Source of the DNA: Manis javanica
Lineage: Eukaryota > Chordata > Mammalia > Pholidota > Manidae
Direction: 5' to 3'
NCBI RefSeq assembly: GCF_040802235.1
Contig: NC_133167.1
Location: 41,228,001 to 41,292,000 of the forward strand
Length of the DNA: 64,000 bases
The position numbers and the translations under genes are program-made. Below the pieces are notes generated by a model. It ran no database searches. It was not told the DNA's origin and was given only the letters and a program-made list of their open reading frames with translations. Shown here piece after piece: positions 23,237 through 36,300 of this stretch; the stretch's first letter is position 1; each line of letters opens with the position of its first letter.

Positions 23237-25155
23237 CACAATCTATACATCCTCAATCTTCTGCAGTGGTCCCTGTGTGAGAAAGCTGGAACATTGTAAC
23301 CAGATTCCACAACAGCAATAGAGGCTACAACATACTAGGATACAGATAGTTGTCCTCAAGCCTGAGGAGATCAATTTGCCACCAAGTGGTCATTTCAGCT
23401 GTGTTCAAACGAGTTCCACTCAGTGAGTTCACGACTCACACTTTCCACAGGAGGCCAATAGCAGAACTGATAGGGAGCTCTGTGTACACTCAGCAAGTAG
23501 ATGTGTTAGCAGTTTCTGCTAGTGTGTGTGCCCAATCCATGAAGACATTAGAGGACATTAGAAGACATTAGAAGACATAGCCTTAAGGGCAATAAGACAT
23601 GTTTTAATGGCACCAACACAGGCAAATCTTGTCCATCAGGTAGGATGCATGCAAGAGAGTGGTCCTGTGATAGGACCATAGCAGGAAGGGGGTGGGTCCC
23701 ATCTAGGGCTAGTGCACCATACTTTTACCCTTCTCCCTGTGCAGGTTATTGAGGGGGCTATGCATAGTGCTACTGGATGTGCATGCACTGGTCATAAAGT
23801 TAAAACAAAACTCCATAGTAAGATGATCCTACCTTCTGGCCACTTAGGGTACAGTACTGTGATCTCTGGGGGCCAATCTGCTGTTATTCCAGGAATCCAG
23901 GAGGCCAGCCTCCAGGCCTTGTCCCCAAGGTGCCAGGAAGGCCAGCCATTGCTGGTTTGATTGTCAAAACACCCAAGACCATGTCCACTGAACAGAGTCT
24001 CTGGAGTTTATTGCAGTTGGTGCTGGCAGCAATATATTATTCTGGTGGCCAAATCCCTGGCTTCAACAATTCCTCCTTAGTTGTATTTACAGTTTTATAG
24101 GGGAGGCAGCAATGTGCACAAGCATGTGTACAGGGCTGAATGCCCCATTTCAGGGCTTCTCATTCAAATACTGTAGCACTGCCCATAAGCAGAATGACCA
24201 TCCCTGTAGACCATCAGTATCTGATTTCAGGCTGGATTTTAACAAATCATTGTACTCTCTATCATGCCTGCCCAGGATTGTATGATACATGAAACTTCCA
24301 CTTTATCCTTAATTCTTGATCACTTTCAATTACCTGCAGTCAGCTATAAGCCACAAAGACATGCTCTTGGCCTCTTTTTGTCATTTGCTGGCCCATGCAA
24401 CATACAGGAAAAGCAACCAAAAGTCCAGTAGCTGTGTCCGCACATGTCATGATATATCGATACACTTCTCATATGGGCAGAGGCCCAATATAGTCTATCT
24501 GCCACCTGATGAGAGTTATCAGTCCCTTAGCTATTGTCCCAGGTTACTGTGGGACTCACTGTAAGTCCCTTTTAGAGGATACAGTACATTTCTGCCAGAT
24601 TCTGCTGACTTTTTCAAAGGTTAAAGGCAGGCCCCACTGATGGGCTACACATCACATTGTCTTTTGCCCCACATGCAATAAACGTTGATGTAACCATTGA
24701 GCCACATCAGAGGCAGGCTTTCCTTCTACCAACATACCTGGGCTAATTCATCTGCTTCATCGTTTCCTGGGGATGCCAGCAGCAAATGTCCTGTCACATG
24801 ATATACTGTAAGTGTTTTAGTTTGACTGGAGGCCCATAAGTTTTGCCACAACTCTTGCACTAAAAGGGGTCAGTGAACAACCAACCAGTTGACATGTTAC
24901 CATGTTGGTAGCCACAGAGTGAAGCCTTGATAGATGGCCCAGCTGTCAGTGCAGACAACTATATGGGAGGGCTCCTGGCTGATCACAAGCCACATTGCCC
25001 ACAATTCTGCCCAGTGACTGCTCTTCCCCTCACCATCGTCCATCCATATTGTCTCAGTCTTAGGATGGAAAGCTACAGCTCTCCATTTGGGGGCTATCCA
25101 TGGCTGGAGCCATCTGTGTGCCATGCATCTTTGGGTACAGGGGCTCTTCCCTCCC
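23237..25155 (-). pseudogene. ERV element 1: RNase H, integrase and 3' internal region, inverted
   Basis: This segment aligns on the opposite strand with the 3' half of the provirus at 40704-46287 (for example 24450-24800 with 42370-42720, and 23240-23400 with 41080-41320). The RNase H part is open at 25337-24897, with the CTDSWAIYQGFTLWLPTW block; integrase sequence follows towards 24300 and non-coding 3' internal sequence towards 23240. It starts exactly where the + strand part stops, so it probably represents the missing half of the same provirus turned round. No env gene is seen. Confidence 0.65.
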
Positions 25156-25407
25156 AGTAAGGGTGGTGAGACTTGGAAATTTGATAAGAGAATTATCTGG
25201 GAAGAGGAAAGGGCAAGCAATCTGAGAGAAGCAATGATAACATGGATATTGTTTAACAACAGAGAAAAAGCCCTCTGGGCCAATATACAGGCAGACAGCA
25301 AACTCCCTGAAATAGGTTTATACAATCTGTGCTTCATATCTGGTAAAAGTGCAGGGAGACAAGACCCTTAAGGAGAACAGTTTTGTGCTATCAGTCGGAG
25401 GGCATCT

Positions 25408-26061
25408 TTTTCTTTATATTTAAGTATTGTCAATACACAATCTTATATTGGTTTCAAGTATAGGACACAGTGGTTTAACAGGTACCCAGAGTATTAAATC
25501 CTCACCCCCACTAGTGCAATTACTATCTGTCAACACAAGAGTATATTACAGAATCATTGGCTATATTTTCCAAGCTGTACCACCATCCCCATGACCAACT
25601 TATGATTGAGAATTTTTTTTTATCCCCTTCTCCTTTCCCCCGAGCTCCTCCCCGATGGTAACCACCAGTCACTTTTCAGTGTCTATGAGTCTACTACTAT
25701 TTTGTTCATTTTGTTTTGAGTATTTCACAATTAAGTGAAAATCATACAATATTTGTCTTTCTCTACCTGACTTGTTTCACTTAGTATAATACTCTCTAGG
25801 TCCATCCATGTTGGTGCAAATGGCAGGGTTTTTCTTTTTCTATGTGCCACATCTTTATCCATTCATCTGTTGATGGACATTTTTGTTGTTTCCATATGTT
25901 GGCTATTATAATTAATGTAGCAATAAACATAGGGGTGCATGTCTTTTAGCATCAGGGACTTGGTTTTCTTCAGGTAAATTCCTAGAAGTGGGGTTACTGG
26001 GTCCTATGATATTTCTATTTGTTTTTTTTTTTTTTTTAGTTTTTTGAGGAACTTCCATACT
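25408..26061 (-). mobile_element. 5'-truncated L1 (3' end only), older lineage
   Basis: Antisense L1 3' region: TCCATCCATGTTG, ATTCATCTGTTGATGGACAT, GCAATAAACATAGGGGTGCA, GGTAAATTCCTAGAAGTGG and TGAGGAACTTCCATACTG in the order found in L1 A 3' sequence. Flanks GGAGGGCATCT (25397-25407) and GGAAGGCATCT (26062-26072) form a target-site duplication with one mismatch. It is more diverged than L1 A-C. Confidence 0.85.
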
Positions 26062-26072
26062 GGAAGGCATCT

Positions 26073-26738
26073 ATCTTATAAATTAGTCTCATGAAGAATT
26101 CATTTTATCTTGGCTAATAGTACTCTTTCCTCTTTTTTTCCAATACTGTATCCACAATCTTTTTGCTTAGTGTGGTAACTTTGTAATGTTAGACTACACT
26201 AAATTTCCTGGGGCTTCCTTTCCTGTAGGTCGGGGTGGGCTACAAGAGAGATTTGCATGGGAAATATGGAGAGCAGAAGTGAAGCAGCTGTTTTGTGGCT
26301 CACCCATGCTGTCACTAATCTACTGACTGTCCTGACTGATGTGCAGCAGCAGCCACAGCTGACACTGCATCACCTTCCTTTAGATCCTCCTTCAGCTTTT
26401 ACAACACCTGGGCCAGGTGTGGATATTTAGCTCCATGAAGAAATACCTAGCCTCTGCAGGCCACTCATACCACCAAAGTCAGAGGCAACAAGAATTGATT
26501 TGGGTTTCAGTCCATCTAGTGGGCACCATCTCAAGCTGTGGGTTCTAGCTTGTTTTTGCTCTTTCCTACATCATATCCTGGTTTTCTTCCCAAATGCCTG
26601 TCTTGAGGACTTCAAGCTCCAATATCAGATGCGAAGATGATAGCCTTACAGAGAGATTGCTTAACCAGCTCCCCAATTATATAAGGTCAAAATCCTCTAA
26701 TAAATCTCTTTGACAGTGATATGACATAAGATCCTGTT

Positions 26739-26739
<1 letters not shown>
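26073..26739. other. Intergenic, no feature recognised
   Basis: No coding frame and no repeat assigned. Confidence 0.5.

Positions 26740-26796
<57 letters not shown>
26740..26796. repeat. (TA)n microsatellite
   Basis: About 28 uninterrupted TA units. Such arrays are length-polymorphic and can extrude cruciforms. Confidence 0.95.
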
Positions 26797-26797
<1 letters not shown>

Positions 26798-27374
26798 TCT
26801 ATTCCTGTAAACCTTTAAGTTTCCATCACATTTGTTTCTGAATTACCAAAAATTCTTTTCAGTTTTTGTGATTTGTAGAAATAATATTTGGTGCCTCTCT
26901 TATTATCCTGGTCCTTTACTCTTTTAACTTATCCTTCACTTTCTTAGAATACTCTTTTTCTTGGACCAGCAGAATCAGAATGACTCTTAGATAAACTAAT
27001 CATGTATTTCCTATTCAAAGCATTCTATAAAATACCTCTCCCCACCTATCCTTTAAGACCTTCCAACAAGCCTTGAAAGAATCATTCAAAATACATAACT
27101 TGGATGCAATGCTAATAAGAAAACAGCAACCCATGAATAAATTATGAATAGTGACAGAAGGCAAGGCAATGTTTGTGATTCAGCTCGATAGACTTTGTTG
27201 GCAAGAAAACATCCTTTAATCAAGCCTTTGATTGCTGGAAAACATGGTTCACAATAAAATATGAAGTAATCCTGCATATAAGCCAGAAATATAAAAATAA
27301 ACACTTGAAAACTTTGAAATCCACTCCCCTGGCCCCTTTTAAACAAAACTAAACTGCATGGAAAGAGTTGGGGT
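26797..27374. other. Intergenic, no feature recognised
   Basis: The antisense frame at 27439-27086 has no recognisable domain and overlaps a MIR at its start, so I do not call it a gene. Confidence 0.45.
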
Positions 27375-27595
27375 GTGATAGTCAGGCTTGGGTTTAAATC
27401 ATGGTTCTGGCATTCCATAGCTCTATGACTTGGAGCCAATGATTTAACTTTTCAGAAAATCAGTTTTCTTATCTAAAAATCAGCAGTAATAGTACTAACC
27501 TCATAGAATTGCTAAAAAGACTAGAAATAATGCATAAAACTTCTGGTACATAGAAGGCATTAGGGGAATGCTACTTATTATTATTAAACACCTCA
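27375..27595 (+). mobile_element. MIR SINE relic, near full length
   Basis: GGCTTGGGTTTAAATCATGG, CTCTATGACTTGGAGCCAAT, TTTTCTTATCTAAAAATCAG and ACATAGAAGGCATTAGGGGA follow the MIR consensus from 5' region to 3' tail. Confidence 0.8.
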
Positions 27596-28910
27596 AACAT
27601 GTATCCCCTTTGTTAATACCTTTAAAAAATATACCTCTGAAAATAATGTCCTGGAAAACCCCTGCAGATGGATATGTAATTACTTTCCAATTGCTTAAAC
27701 CCACTCATCTTACTTTCCAGCCATAAGATCCACCTCCATCAAACCTTTTTTTAATTAAAACTTTAGGTCAAACTAAAGCAATGCAGGAGCTCACCCTCTT
27801 CATAGGTGGGGGAAGATGGAAGCTCTTGGCAGGAGCAATGGAGAGAGCAATGGAGAGAGCAAGGCCGTGGTCTTTAATCAGAGAGCTGCAGCTTCAGTAG
27901 CTGCCCCAAGTGTTTGGTCACAAGACAAGAGAGGACAGAAAGAGGGCGGGCCCTTCCTGGCCCAATTTGGAGCTGAGTGGGTGGGTACATTGCCTTCCTC
28001 TCTGTCTCTAACCTTCTGTAGATTCCCATGGTCAGGCTACCAAGCCAGGGAATTCCCAAAGTGAAAATACACTGACAGCTGCATTTGGAGTCTATTGACA
28101 ACAATTTAACAATCACACAGAGGACCAAATCTGACCTTAGAAATTACAGGAAATCTCCAGAAGACTGAATGAAAATGAAGAGATCACATTAATAAAAATA
28201 CACCCCAAATGCAGTGACATTATGAAGAAAGGAATACATGAAAACAAAATACTACCATATTACAGGCAATAAAAACTTTTGGGGCCAAGAGTACAGATCT
28301 TTACTTCTACAACTTTAAGTATAATTCTATTTTCCCCTACTTATGCCATAAGACATCTCCTATTTATCCTATAAGAATATTTATTTTCTGATTCTTGTCA
28401 CATGTATTATTTTAATTTAATATTTAATGACTTTTTCTTAAACTGTAAATATTCATTTATTGCCCTGATGTGAATATTTCTACTACCTAAATATTTCTTA
28501 GTTATGGTTTGAAGTTTCTGTAGATGTGTAGTCTAGAAGAGCATCATCTTTATGAATAGAGACATTAAAGTTATAAAGATGAAAACTGACAACACAGCAT
28601 TTCTAGTATTTTCCTTTTTCTTCACTTCTAACAAAAAGCCCACTGTAAGTGGAATTCTACTCATAAAAGAATTAGACAATAGGCCTCTGGTTTTAATAAC
28701 CAGTCCTCTCCTCTAATCAGGTGCAAAACTATTCCCAGAACAAGGAGAAAATAACATTTTTTACAGATCTGATGGATAATGATTTCTTAAAAGGCTATTA
28801 CTCTGGTGGCAATGCTCCTGCTGGTTATCTAAATCAGTACATCTTCTGAAGGATAATTTTGAAAAATGATTCAAATTTTAAAAAATTTATTAAAAATGTA
28901 TGTCTTTTTG
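27596..28910. other. Intergenic, unassigned
   Basis: Contains a short tandem duplication, GAGCAATGGAGA repeated at ~27833-27860. The block 27780-28090 is GC-richer than its surroundings and could be an old LTR, but I could not identify ends or signals with confidence. The target-site duplication of L1 C is at 28892-28909. Confidence 0.35.
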
Positions 28911-29630
28911 AGTTGGGGATTAAAGATGGCGGCATGAGTGGAGAGACAGAGGCTTCCTTCTAAAACTGGATACAATTAGAAAATTTAATTGGCACAACTA
29001 ATCCTGAGAGAGCAACAGGAAAGAGGATGCGTCAGACTGCACACACCTGGAGAAAAGAGCAGACCTCAGCGAACGGGGTAACGTACCAGAGCTGTGGCTC
29101 CATGGGACCCGAGCCCTTCCCCTACCCCAGCTCAACGGCAGGAGGAAGACAAACGGAGCAGGGAGGGAGTGGAAGGCTCGGGACTGCTGAATACCTAGCT
29201 CCGGAAATGTGCTCTGGGAGAACAAACCTACATTTCATGGTGCTTTCATGAGACTCACATGACTACAGGGTTGGAAAGTTAATACAGGCAGAGTTCCTGG
29301 GGAGAATGGGATTCCAGCTGCTTGTGGAAAGCAGGGATCCATATCTGGCTGCTCTGGGACAAAAACTTATACCTGTGTGCCCAGCCCACTGGCTCAGGCA
29401 GTGGAGACAGGCACAGCAGCCAGGAGGTGGGGAACAGCTCTTTCCTACTACCCCCAGGCACCAGTACCGCTGCTCCCCTACGAGCCCCGACATTGCTTCA
29501 GGGGCTGAGCAGCTCCAGAATAGAGCTTCTGCACACTAGAGGGCGCCATATACAAACATGAAACACCAAAGGTACCTTGTCCACAGTAAAGTTGTTAATT
29601 TAATACAACTCCCAAGAAAGATTTAAAGAT

Positions 29631-30410
29631 ATGGACCTCGTGACTCTTTCTGAAAGGGAGTTCAAAATAAAAATCATCAACATCCTAATGGAGGTACCGA
29701 AAGACATCCAAGAACTCAGGACTGAATTCAGGTCAAAGATACAATCATTAAAGAACACGATGGAGGGTATTAGAAGCAGGTTGGACACGGTGGAGGAGAC
29801 AATAAATGAAATAGAAACTAGAGAAGAGGAATACAAAGAAGCTGAGGCATAGAGAGAAAAAAGGATCTCTAAAAATGAAAGAATATTGAGAGAACTGTGT
29901 GAACAATCCAAGGGGAACAATATTCGCATTATAGGGATACCAGAAGAAGAGAGAGAGAAAGGGATAGAAAGTGCCTTTGAGGAGGTAGTTGCTGAAAACT
30001 TCCCCAATCTGGGGAAGAACATAGTCTGTCAGGCCCTGGAGATCCACAGATCCCCCAACACAAGGGACCCAAGGAAGACAACAGCAAGACACATAGTAAT
30101 TAAAATGGATAAGAAAAAGGATAAGGACTGACTGTTAAAAGCAGCCAGAGGCAGAAATATGATCACATACAAAGGAAAGCCCATCAGACTAACATCAGAC
30201 TTCTCAGCAGAAACCTTACAGGCCAGAAAGGAGTGGCATGATGTATTAAATGCCATGAAGCAGAAGGGCCTGGAACCAAGATTACTTTATCAAGCAAGAT
30301 TATCATTTAAATTTGAAGGAGGGATTAAACAATATCCAGATAAGCAAAAGCTGAGAGAGTTTACCTCCCACAAACCATCTCTGCAGTCTATTTTGGAGGG
30401 ACTGCTATAG
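29631..30410 (+). pseudogene. L1 C ORF1 (RNA-binding protein) with two in-frame stops
   Basis: One continuous reading frame of about 260 codons is interrupted only by stops at 29850-29852 and 30129-30131. The three open pieces are the N-terminal coiled coil (EFKIKIINILMEV...), the RNA-recognition domain (NIRIIGIPEEEREKGIE... to HIVIKMDKKKDKD) and the C-terminal domain (LSFKFEGGIKQYPDKQ..., ending at 30410). The true start may lie upstream at ATGAAACACC (~29560). ORF1p forms trimers and coats L1 RNA. Confidence 0.9.
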
Positions 30411-30720
30411 ATGGAAGTGTTCCTAGGGTTGGATAGCTGTAACCAGAGGTAGTAAAATCACGGTAGGGAGGGTGGAGCAGCTGATTGCGAGGCAAATGCA
30501 AAATTAAATTGACTATCCCCAAAGTCAATCAAGGAATAGAGAAAAAGTACAGAATTTGATACCTAATATATAAAGAATGAAGGAGGAAGAAAAAGGAGGA
30601 GAAACAGAAAAGAACCTTTAGATTGTGTCTGTAACAGCATACTAAGTGAGTTAAGTTAGACTCTTAGATAGTAAGGAAAGTAACCTGGAACCTTTGGTAA
30701 CCACGAATCTACAGCCTGAA

Positions 30721-33700
30721 ATGGCAATAAGTACATACCTATCGATAATCACCCTAAATGTAAATGGACTGAATGCACCAATCAAAAGACATAGACTCAC
30801 TGAATGGATAAAAAAACAAGACCCATCTATATGCTGCCTACAAGAGACTCACCTCAAACCCAAAGACTTGCACAGACTAAAAGTCAAGGGATGGAAAAAG
30901 ATATTTCATGCAAACAATAGGGAGAAAAAAGCAAGTGTTGCAGTACTAGTATCAGACAAAATAGACTTCAAAACAAAGAAAGTAACAAGAGATAAAGAAG
31001 GACATTACATAATGATAAAGGGCTCAGTCCAACAAGAGGATATAACCATTATAAATATACATGCACCCAAGACAGGAGCACCAGCATATGTGAAACAAAT
31101 ATTAACAGAACTAAAGGAGGAAATAGACTGCAATGCATTCATTTTAGGAGACTTCAACACACCATTCACTCCAAAGGATAGATCCACCAGACAAAAAATA
31201 AGTAAGGACACAGAGGCACTGTACAACACACTAGAACAGATGGACCTAATAGACATCTATAGAACTCTACACCCAAAAGCAACAGGATACACATTCTTCT
31301 CAAGTGCACATGGATCATTCTCCAGAATAGACAACATACTAGGCCACAAAAAGAGCATCAGTAAATTCAAAATGATTGAAATCCTACCAACCAACTTTTC
31401 AGACCACAAAGGTATAAAACCAGAAATAAATTGTACCAAGAAAGCAAAAAGGCTCACAAACACATGAAGGCTTAACAACACACTTCTAAACAGTCAATGG
31501 ATCAATGACCAAATTAAAATGGAGATCCAGCAATATATGGAAATAAATGACAACAACAACACAAAGCACCAACTTCTGTGGGATGCAGTGAAAGCAGTCT
31601 TAAGAGGAAAGTATATAGCAATCCAGGCATATTTAAAGAAGGAAGAACAAATCCCAATGAATAGTCTAATGTCACAATTATTGAAACTGGAAAAAGAAGA
31701 ACAAATCAGGCCTAAAGTCAGCAGAAGGAGGGACATAATAAAGATCAGAGAATAAATATACAAAATTGAGAAGAATAAAACAATAGAAAAAATCAATGAA
31801 ATCAAGAGCTGGTTCTTTGAGAAAATAAACAAAATAGATAAGCCTCTAGCCAGACTTATTAAGAGATAAAGAGAGTCAACACAGATCAACAGAATCAGAA
31901 ATGAGAAAGGAAACATCACGACGGACCCAACAGAAATACAAAGAATTATTAGAGACTACTATGAAAACCTATATGCTAAGAAGCTGGAAAACCTAGAAGA
32001 AATGGACAACTTCCTAGAAAAATACAACCTTCCAAAACTGACCAAGGAAGAAACACAAAATCTAAACAAACCAATTACCAGCAAAGAAATTGAAGCGGTA
32101 ATCAAAAAACTACCCAAGAAAAAAACACCTGGCCAGATGGATTTACCTCGAAATTTTATCAGACATACAGAGAAGATATAATACCCATTCTCCTTAAAGT
32201 TTTCCATAAAATAGAATATGAGGGAATACTCCCAAACTCATTCTATGAAGCCAACATCACCCTAATACCAAAACCAGGCAAAGACCCTACCAAAAAAGAA
32301 AATTACAGACCAATATCCCTGATGAATGTAGATGCAAAAATACTCAACAAAATATTAGCAAAACGAATTCAAAAGTATATCAAAAGGATCATACACCACA
32401 ACCAAGTGGGATTCATCCCAGGGATGCAAGGATGCTACAACATTTGAAAATCCATCAACATCATCCACCACATCAACAAAAAGAAAGACAAAAACCACAT
32501 GATCATCTCCATAGATGCTGAAAAAGCATTCGACAAAATTCAACATCCATTCATGATAAAAACTCTCAGCAAAATGGGAATAGAGGGCAAGTACCTCAAC
32601 ATAATAAAGGCCATATACAATAAATCCACAGCCAACATCATACTGAACAGCGAGAAGCTGAAAGCTTTTCCTCTGAGATTGGGAATAAGACAGGGATGCC
32701 CACTCTCCCCACTGTTATTTAACATAGTACTGGAGGTCCTAGCCACGGCAATCAGACAAAACAAAGAAATACAAGGAATCCAGATTGGTAAAGAAGAAGT
32801 TAAACTGTCACTATTTGCAGATGACATGATATCGTACATAAAAAACCCTAAAGACTCCACTCCAAAACTACTAGAACTGATATCGGAGTACAGCAAAGTT
32901 GCAGGATACAAAATTAACACACAGAAATCTGTGGCATCCCTATACACTAACAATGAGCCAGTAGAAAGAGAAATCAGGAAAATAATTCCATTCACAAAAG
33001 CATCAAAAAGAATAAAATACCTAGGAATAAACCTAACCAAGGAAGTGAAAGACCTATACCCTGAAAACTACAAGACACTCTTAGGAGAAATTAAAGAGGT
33101 CTCTAACAAATGGAAACTCATCCCATGCTCCTGGCTAGGAAGAATTAATATCGTCAAAATGGCCATCCTGCCCAAAGCAATATACAGATTTGATGCAATC
33201 CCTATCAAATTACCAACAACATTCTTCAATGAACTGGAACAAACAGTTCAAAAATTCATATGGAAACACCAAAGATTCTGAATAGCCAAAGCAATCCTGA
33301 GAAAGAAGAATAAAGTGGTGATGATCTCACTCCCCAACTTCAAGCTCTACTACAAAGCCATAGTAATCAAGACAATTTGGTATTGGCACAAGAACAGAGC
33401 CACAGTTACCAAAGGGAAATTCAGTGGAACAGAATAGAGTCTCCAGACATTAACCCAAACATATATGGTCAATTAATATTTGATAAAGGAGCCATGGACA
33501 TAACAATGGGGGAAATGACAGTCTCTTCAACAGATGGTGCTGGCAAAACTGGACAGCTACATGTAAGAGAATGAAACTGGATCACTGTCTAATGCCATAC
33601 ACAAAAGTAAATTCAAAATGGATCAAAGACCTGAATATAAGTCATGAAACCATAAAACTCTTAGAAAAAAACATAGGCAAAAATCTCTTGGACATAAACA

Positions 33701-34560
33701 TGAGTGACTTCTTCATGAATATATTTCCCTGAGCAAGGAAAACAAAAGCAAAAATGAACAAGTGGGCATATATCAAGCCGAAAAGCTTCTGTACAGCAAA
33801 AGACACCATCAATAGAACAAAAAGGTACCCTACAGTATGGGAGAATATATTCATAAATGACAGATCCGATAAAGGCTTGACATCCAAAATATATAAAGAG
33901 CTCATGCACCTCAACAAACAAAAAGCAAATAATCCAATTAAAAAATGGGCAGAGGAACTGAACAGACAGTTCTCCAAAGAAGAAATTCAGATGGCCAACA
34001 GACACATGAAAAGATGCTCCACATCACTAGTTATCAGAGAAATGCAAATTAAAACCACAATGAAATATCACCTCACACCAGTAAGGATCACCACCATCCA
34101 AAAGACAAACAACAACAAATGTTGGCAAGGTTGTGGAGAAAGGGGAACCCTCCTACACTGCTGGTGGGAATGTAAATTAGTTCAACCATTGTGGAAAGCA
34201 GTATGGAGGTTCCTCAAAATGCTCAAAATAGACTTACCATTTGACCCAGGAATTCCACTTCTAGGAATTTATCCTAAGGATGCAGCACTCCAGTTTGAAA
34301 AAGACAGATGCACCCCTATGTTTATTGCAGCCCTTTTTATAATAGCCAAGAAATGGAAGCAACCTAAGTGTCCATCAGTAGATGAATGGATAAAGAAGAT
34401 GTGGTACATATACACAATGGAATATTATTCAGCCATAAGAAGAAAACAAATCCTACCATTTGCAACAACATGGATGGAGATAGAGGGTATTATGCTCAGT
34501 GAAATAAGCCAAGCAGAGAAAGACAAATACCAAATGATTTCACTCATCTGTGGAGTATAA
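30721..34560 (+). pseudogene. L1 C ORF2 (endonuclease-reverse transcriptase), interrupted
   Basis: The frame is open from the start (ATGGCAATAAGTAC at 30721) through the endonuclease to 31467, with the N-E pair of LQETHLKP, GDFNTPFTPKD and FSDHKG. Frameshifts or stops follow near 31467, 31755, 31870, 32150 and 32440. The reverse transcriptase is open at 32499-33281 with LFADDM at 32811-32828; it ends at a TGA (33279-33281) where L1 A has CGA, a typical CpG change. The C-terminal region is open at 33754-34560 with HCWWEC. Not functional as read. Confidence 0.92.
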
Positions 34561-34902
34561 GAACAAAAGAAAAACTGAAGGAACAAAACAGCAGCAGAAT
34601 CACAGAACGCAAGAATGGACTAACAGTTACCAAAGGGAAAGAGACTGGGGAGAATGGGAAGGTAGGGAGGGATAAGGGGGAGGAAGAAGAAAGGGGGTAT
34701 TATGATTAGCATGTATAATGTGGGGGGGTGGGAGAAAGGGGAGGGCTTTGCAACACAGAGAAGACAAGTAGTGATTCTACAACATCTTACTATGCTGACG
34801 GACAGTGACTGTAATGGGGTTTGTGGGGGGAACTTGGGGTAGGGGAGAGCCTAGTAAACATAATGTTCTTCACGTAATTGTAGATTAATGATAACAACAA
34901 CA
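34561..34902 (+). repeat. L1 C 3' UTR with G-rich tract
   Basis: GGTAGGGAGGGATAAGGGGG and nearby G-runs (34650-34740) could form G-quadruplexes, as known for mammalian L1 3' UTRs. No 3' extension like that of L1 A follows. Confidence 0.75.
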
Positions 34903-34917
34903 AAAAATGTATCTTTT

Positions 34918-36147
34918 AAAAATACATGTATATATATCTACAGAAAGATTTACCATCGAGGATGTTTTTTTTTCATCAAGAATGTTTTGAAATGTTATGA
35001 TGACAGAAATTTGAAAGAACCTAAATGTCCTACGATAAAATAGATTAAATGAATAATAGTATGTCTAATACTATACGGTGATTAAATAGTAAAGTGTAAA
35101 ACTTAGTGACTTTGGAAAATATTCACATTGTAGTCAGTTAATTTTACTTCATTTACTGAGTAGATAAACCAAAATATTAACAGTAATTATCTTTAAATGA
35201 AGGAATTGTGAGTGATTTTTTAGTTGTATCTTTTTGCTTTCTATATTTCATAATTTTTTCATGATGAGTATGGGTTACTTTGTAATCATATTTTTGTTAG
35301 GTATTAAATACCATGTTAGAAAAAAGAGAATTTTAAGCATATTTATATTTGTTTATGGAATTTTTTTCTTAAGCTATGAAATAAATTGTGAAAACAAATC
35401 TATGGAATTTATTTGTATTTGTGTTTATTACTACACTCATGAAGTTTTGTAGTTGAGAGGGATCACAGGGATATTCTGGTACAAATTCTAATCCAAAGTT
35501 AGGCCTCTAGAAATCTAAGAAAATATTTATATAATCAATTAGACTTTTGTAATCACTAATATAAATTATGACCTCTTTAATACTTAAAATGGCTCCACTT
35601 GGTTAACTTGTGATTTTTTTTTTAAATAGAAGAGGATTAACTACTTCTTGCATAAAAATAAACTATCTTTTATTTTAAGAAACAGAAAAGTAGGTCATTC
35701 ATAACATTTCAGTACAACTTGAACTTGAATAAAATTGCTTTAAATTGTTACCAAAATATCATAGTAGGATTAGGATTCCTGTGAGATAGCAGACTTTCTG
35801 ATAAATCCATATGTTTATGAATATATGAATTCTGGAAATTCTGGTAATAATGTATTTTTAGCCTTTTAGAATTAAACTGAGAATGAGTTTGTTTCTTTCT
35901 CTAAATGCAAACAGGTACCACTGAAAGGCTGTCTTGATTTACATGGCATTAGAAGATCTCTTTTTGAAAACAATTCATCACTGAACATTTGCATTTCCCA
36001 TTCTTGGAAATATTAAATAAAAATTCAGTTCTCAAATTGTGTGGGTAGTTCTATTAATGTGGTAGCAACTTTACAGTAAAAGTTATCAACATCTTTTCAT
36101 AAAAGATACAAGTTCAAAACAAGACTATTAACAATTTTTTTAACACC
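34918..36147. other. Intergenic, AT-rich, no feature recognised
   Basis: Chance frames only (35234-35452 is T-rich and lacks any domain). Confidence 0.5.
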
Positions 36148-36300
36148 TACTGTGTGCCAAGTACTGTAATAGATGCTGGGGATACATCTGTAATAGGCCA
36201 GAGTCTCTGCCATTGAGGAGTTACAGAACAGAGTGCATACCTAACAATAAGCAGGCAATTCAATTATAGTGCGTTAAATTCAATGCTAAGGAAGTACTAG
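36148..36300 (-). mobile_element. LINE-2 3'-end relic
   Basis: ACACCTACTGTGTGCCAAGT, GATGCTGGGGATACATCTG and CTGCCATTGAGGAGTTACAG follow the antisense of the L2 3' end. Confidence 0.75.

Larger units (their letters stand above)
28911..34902 (+). mobile_element. LINE-1 insertion C, full length, decayed
   Basis: The probable target-site duplication is AAAAATGTAT followed by (GT)CTTTTT, at 28892-28909 and 34903-34917; the right copy lacks two bases. The 5' end has AAGATGGCGGC (28923-28933), a YY1-type motif. ORF1 lies at 29631-30410, ORF2 at 30721-34560, then a 3' UTR with a G-rich polypurine tract (34650-34740). It carries fewer lesions than L1 B. Part of its ORF2 (32662-33576) is almost identical to L1 A although the rest is clearly diverged. 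Confidence 0.92.
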
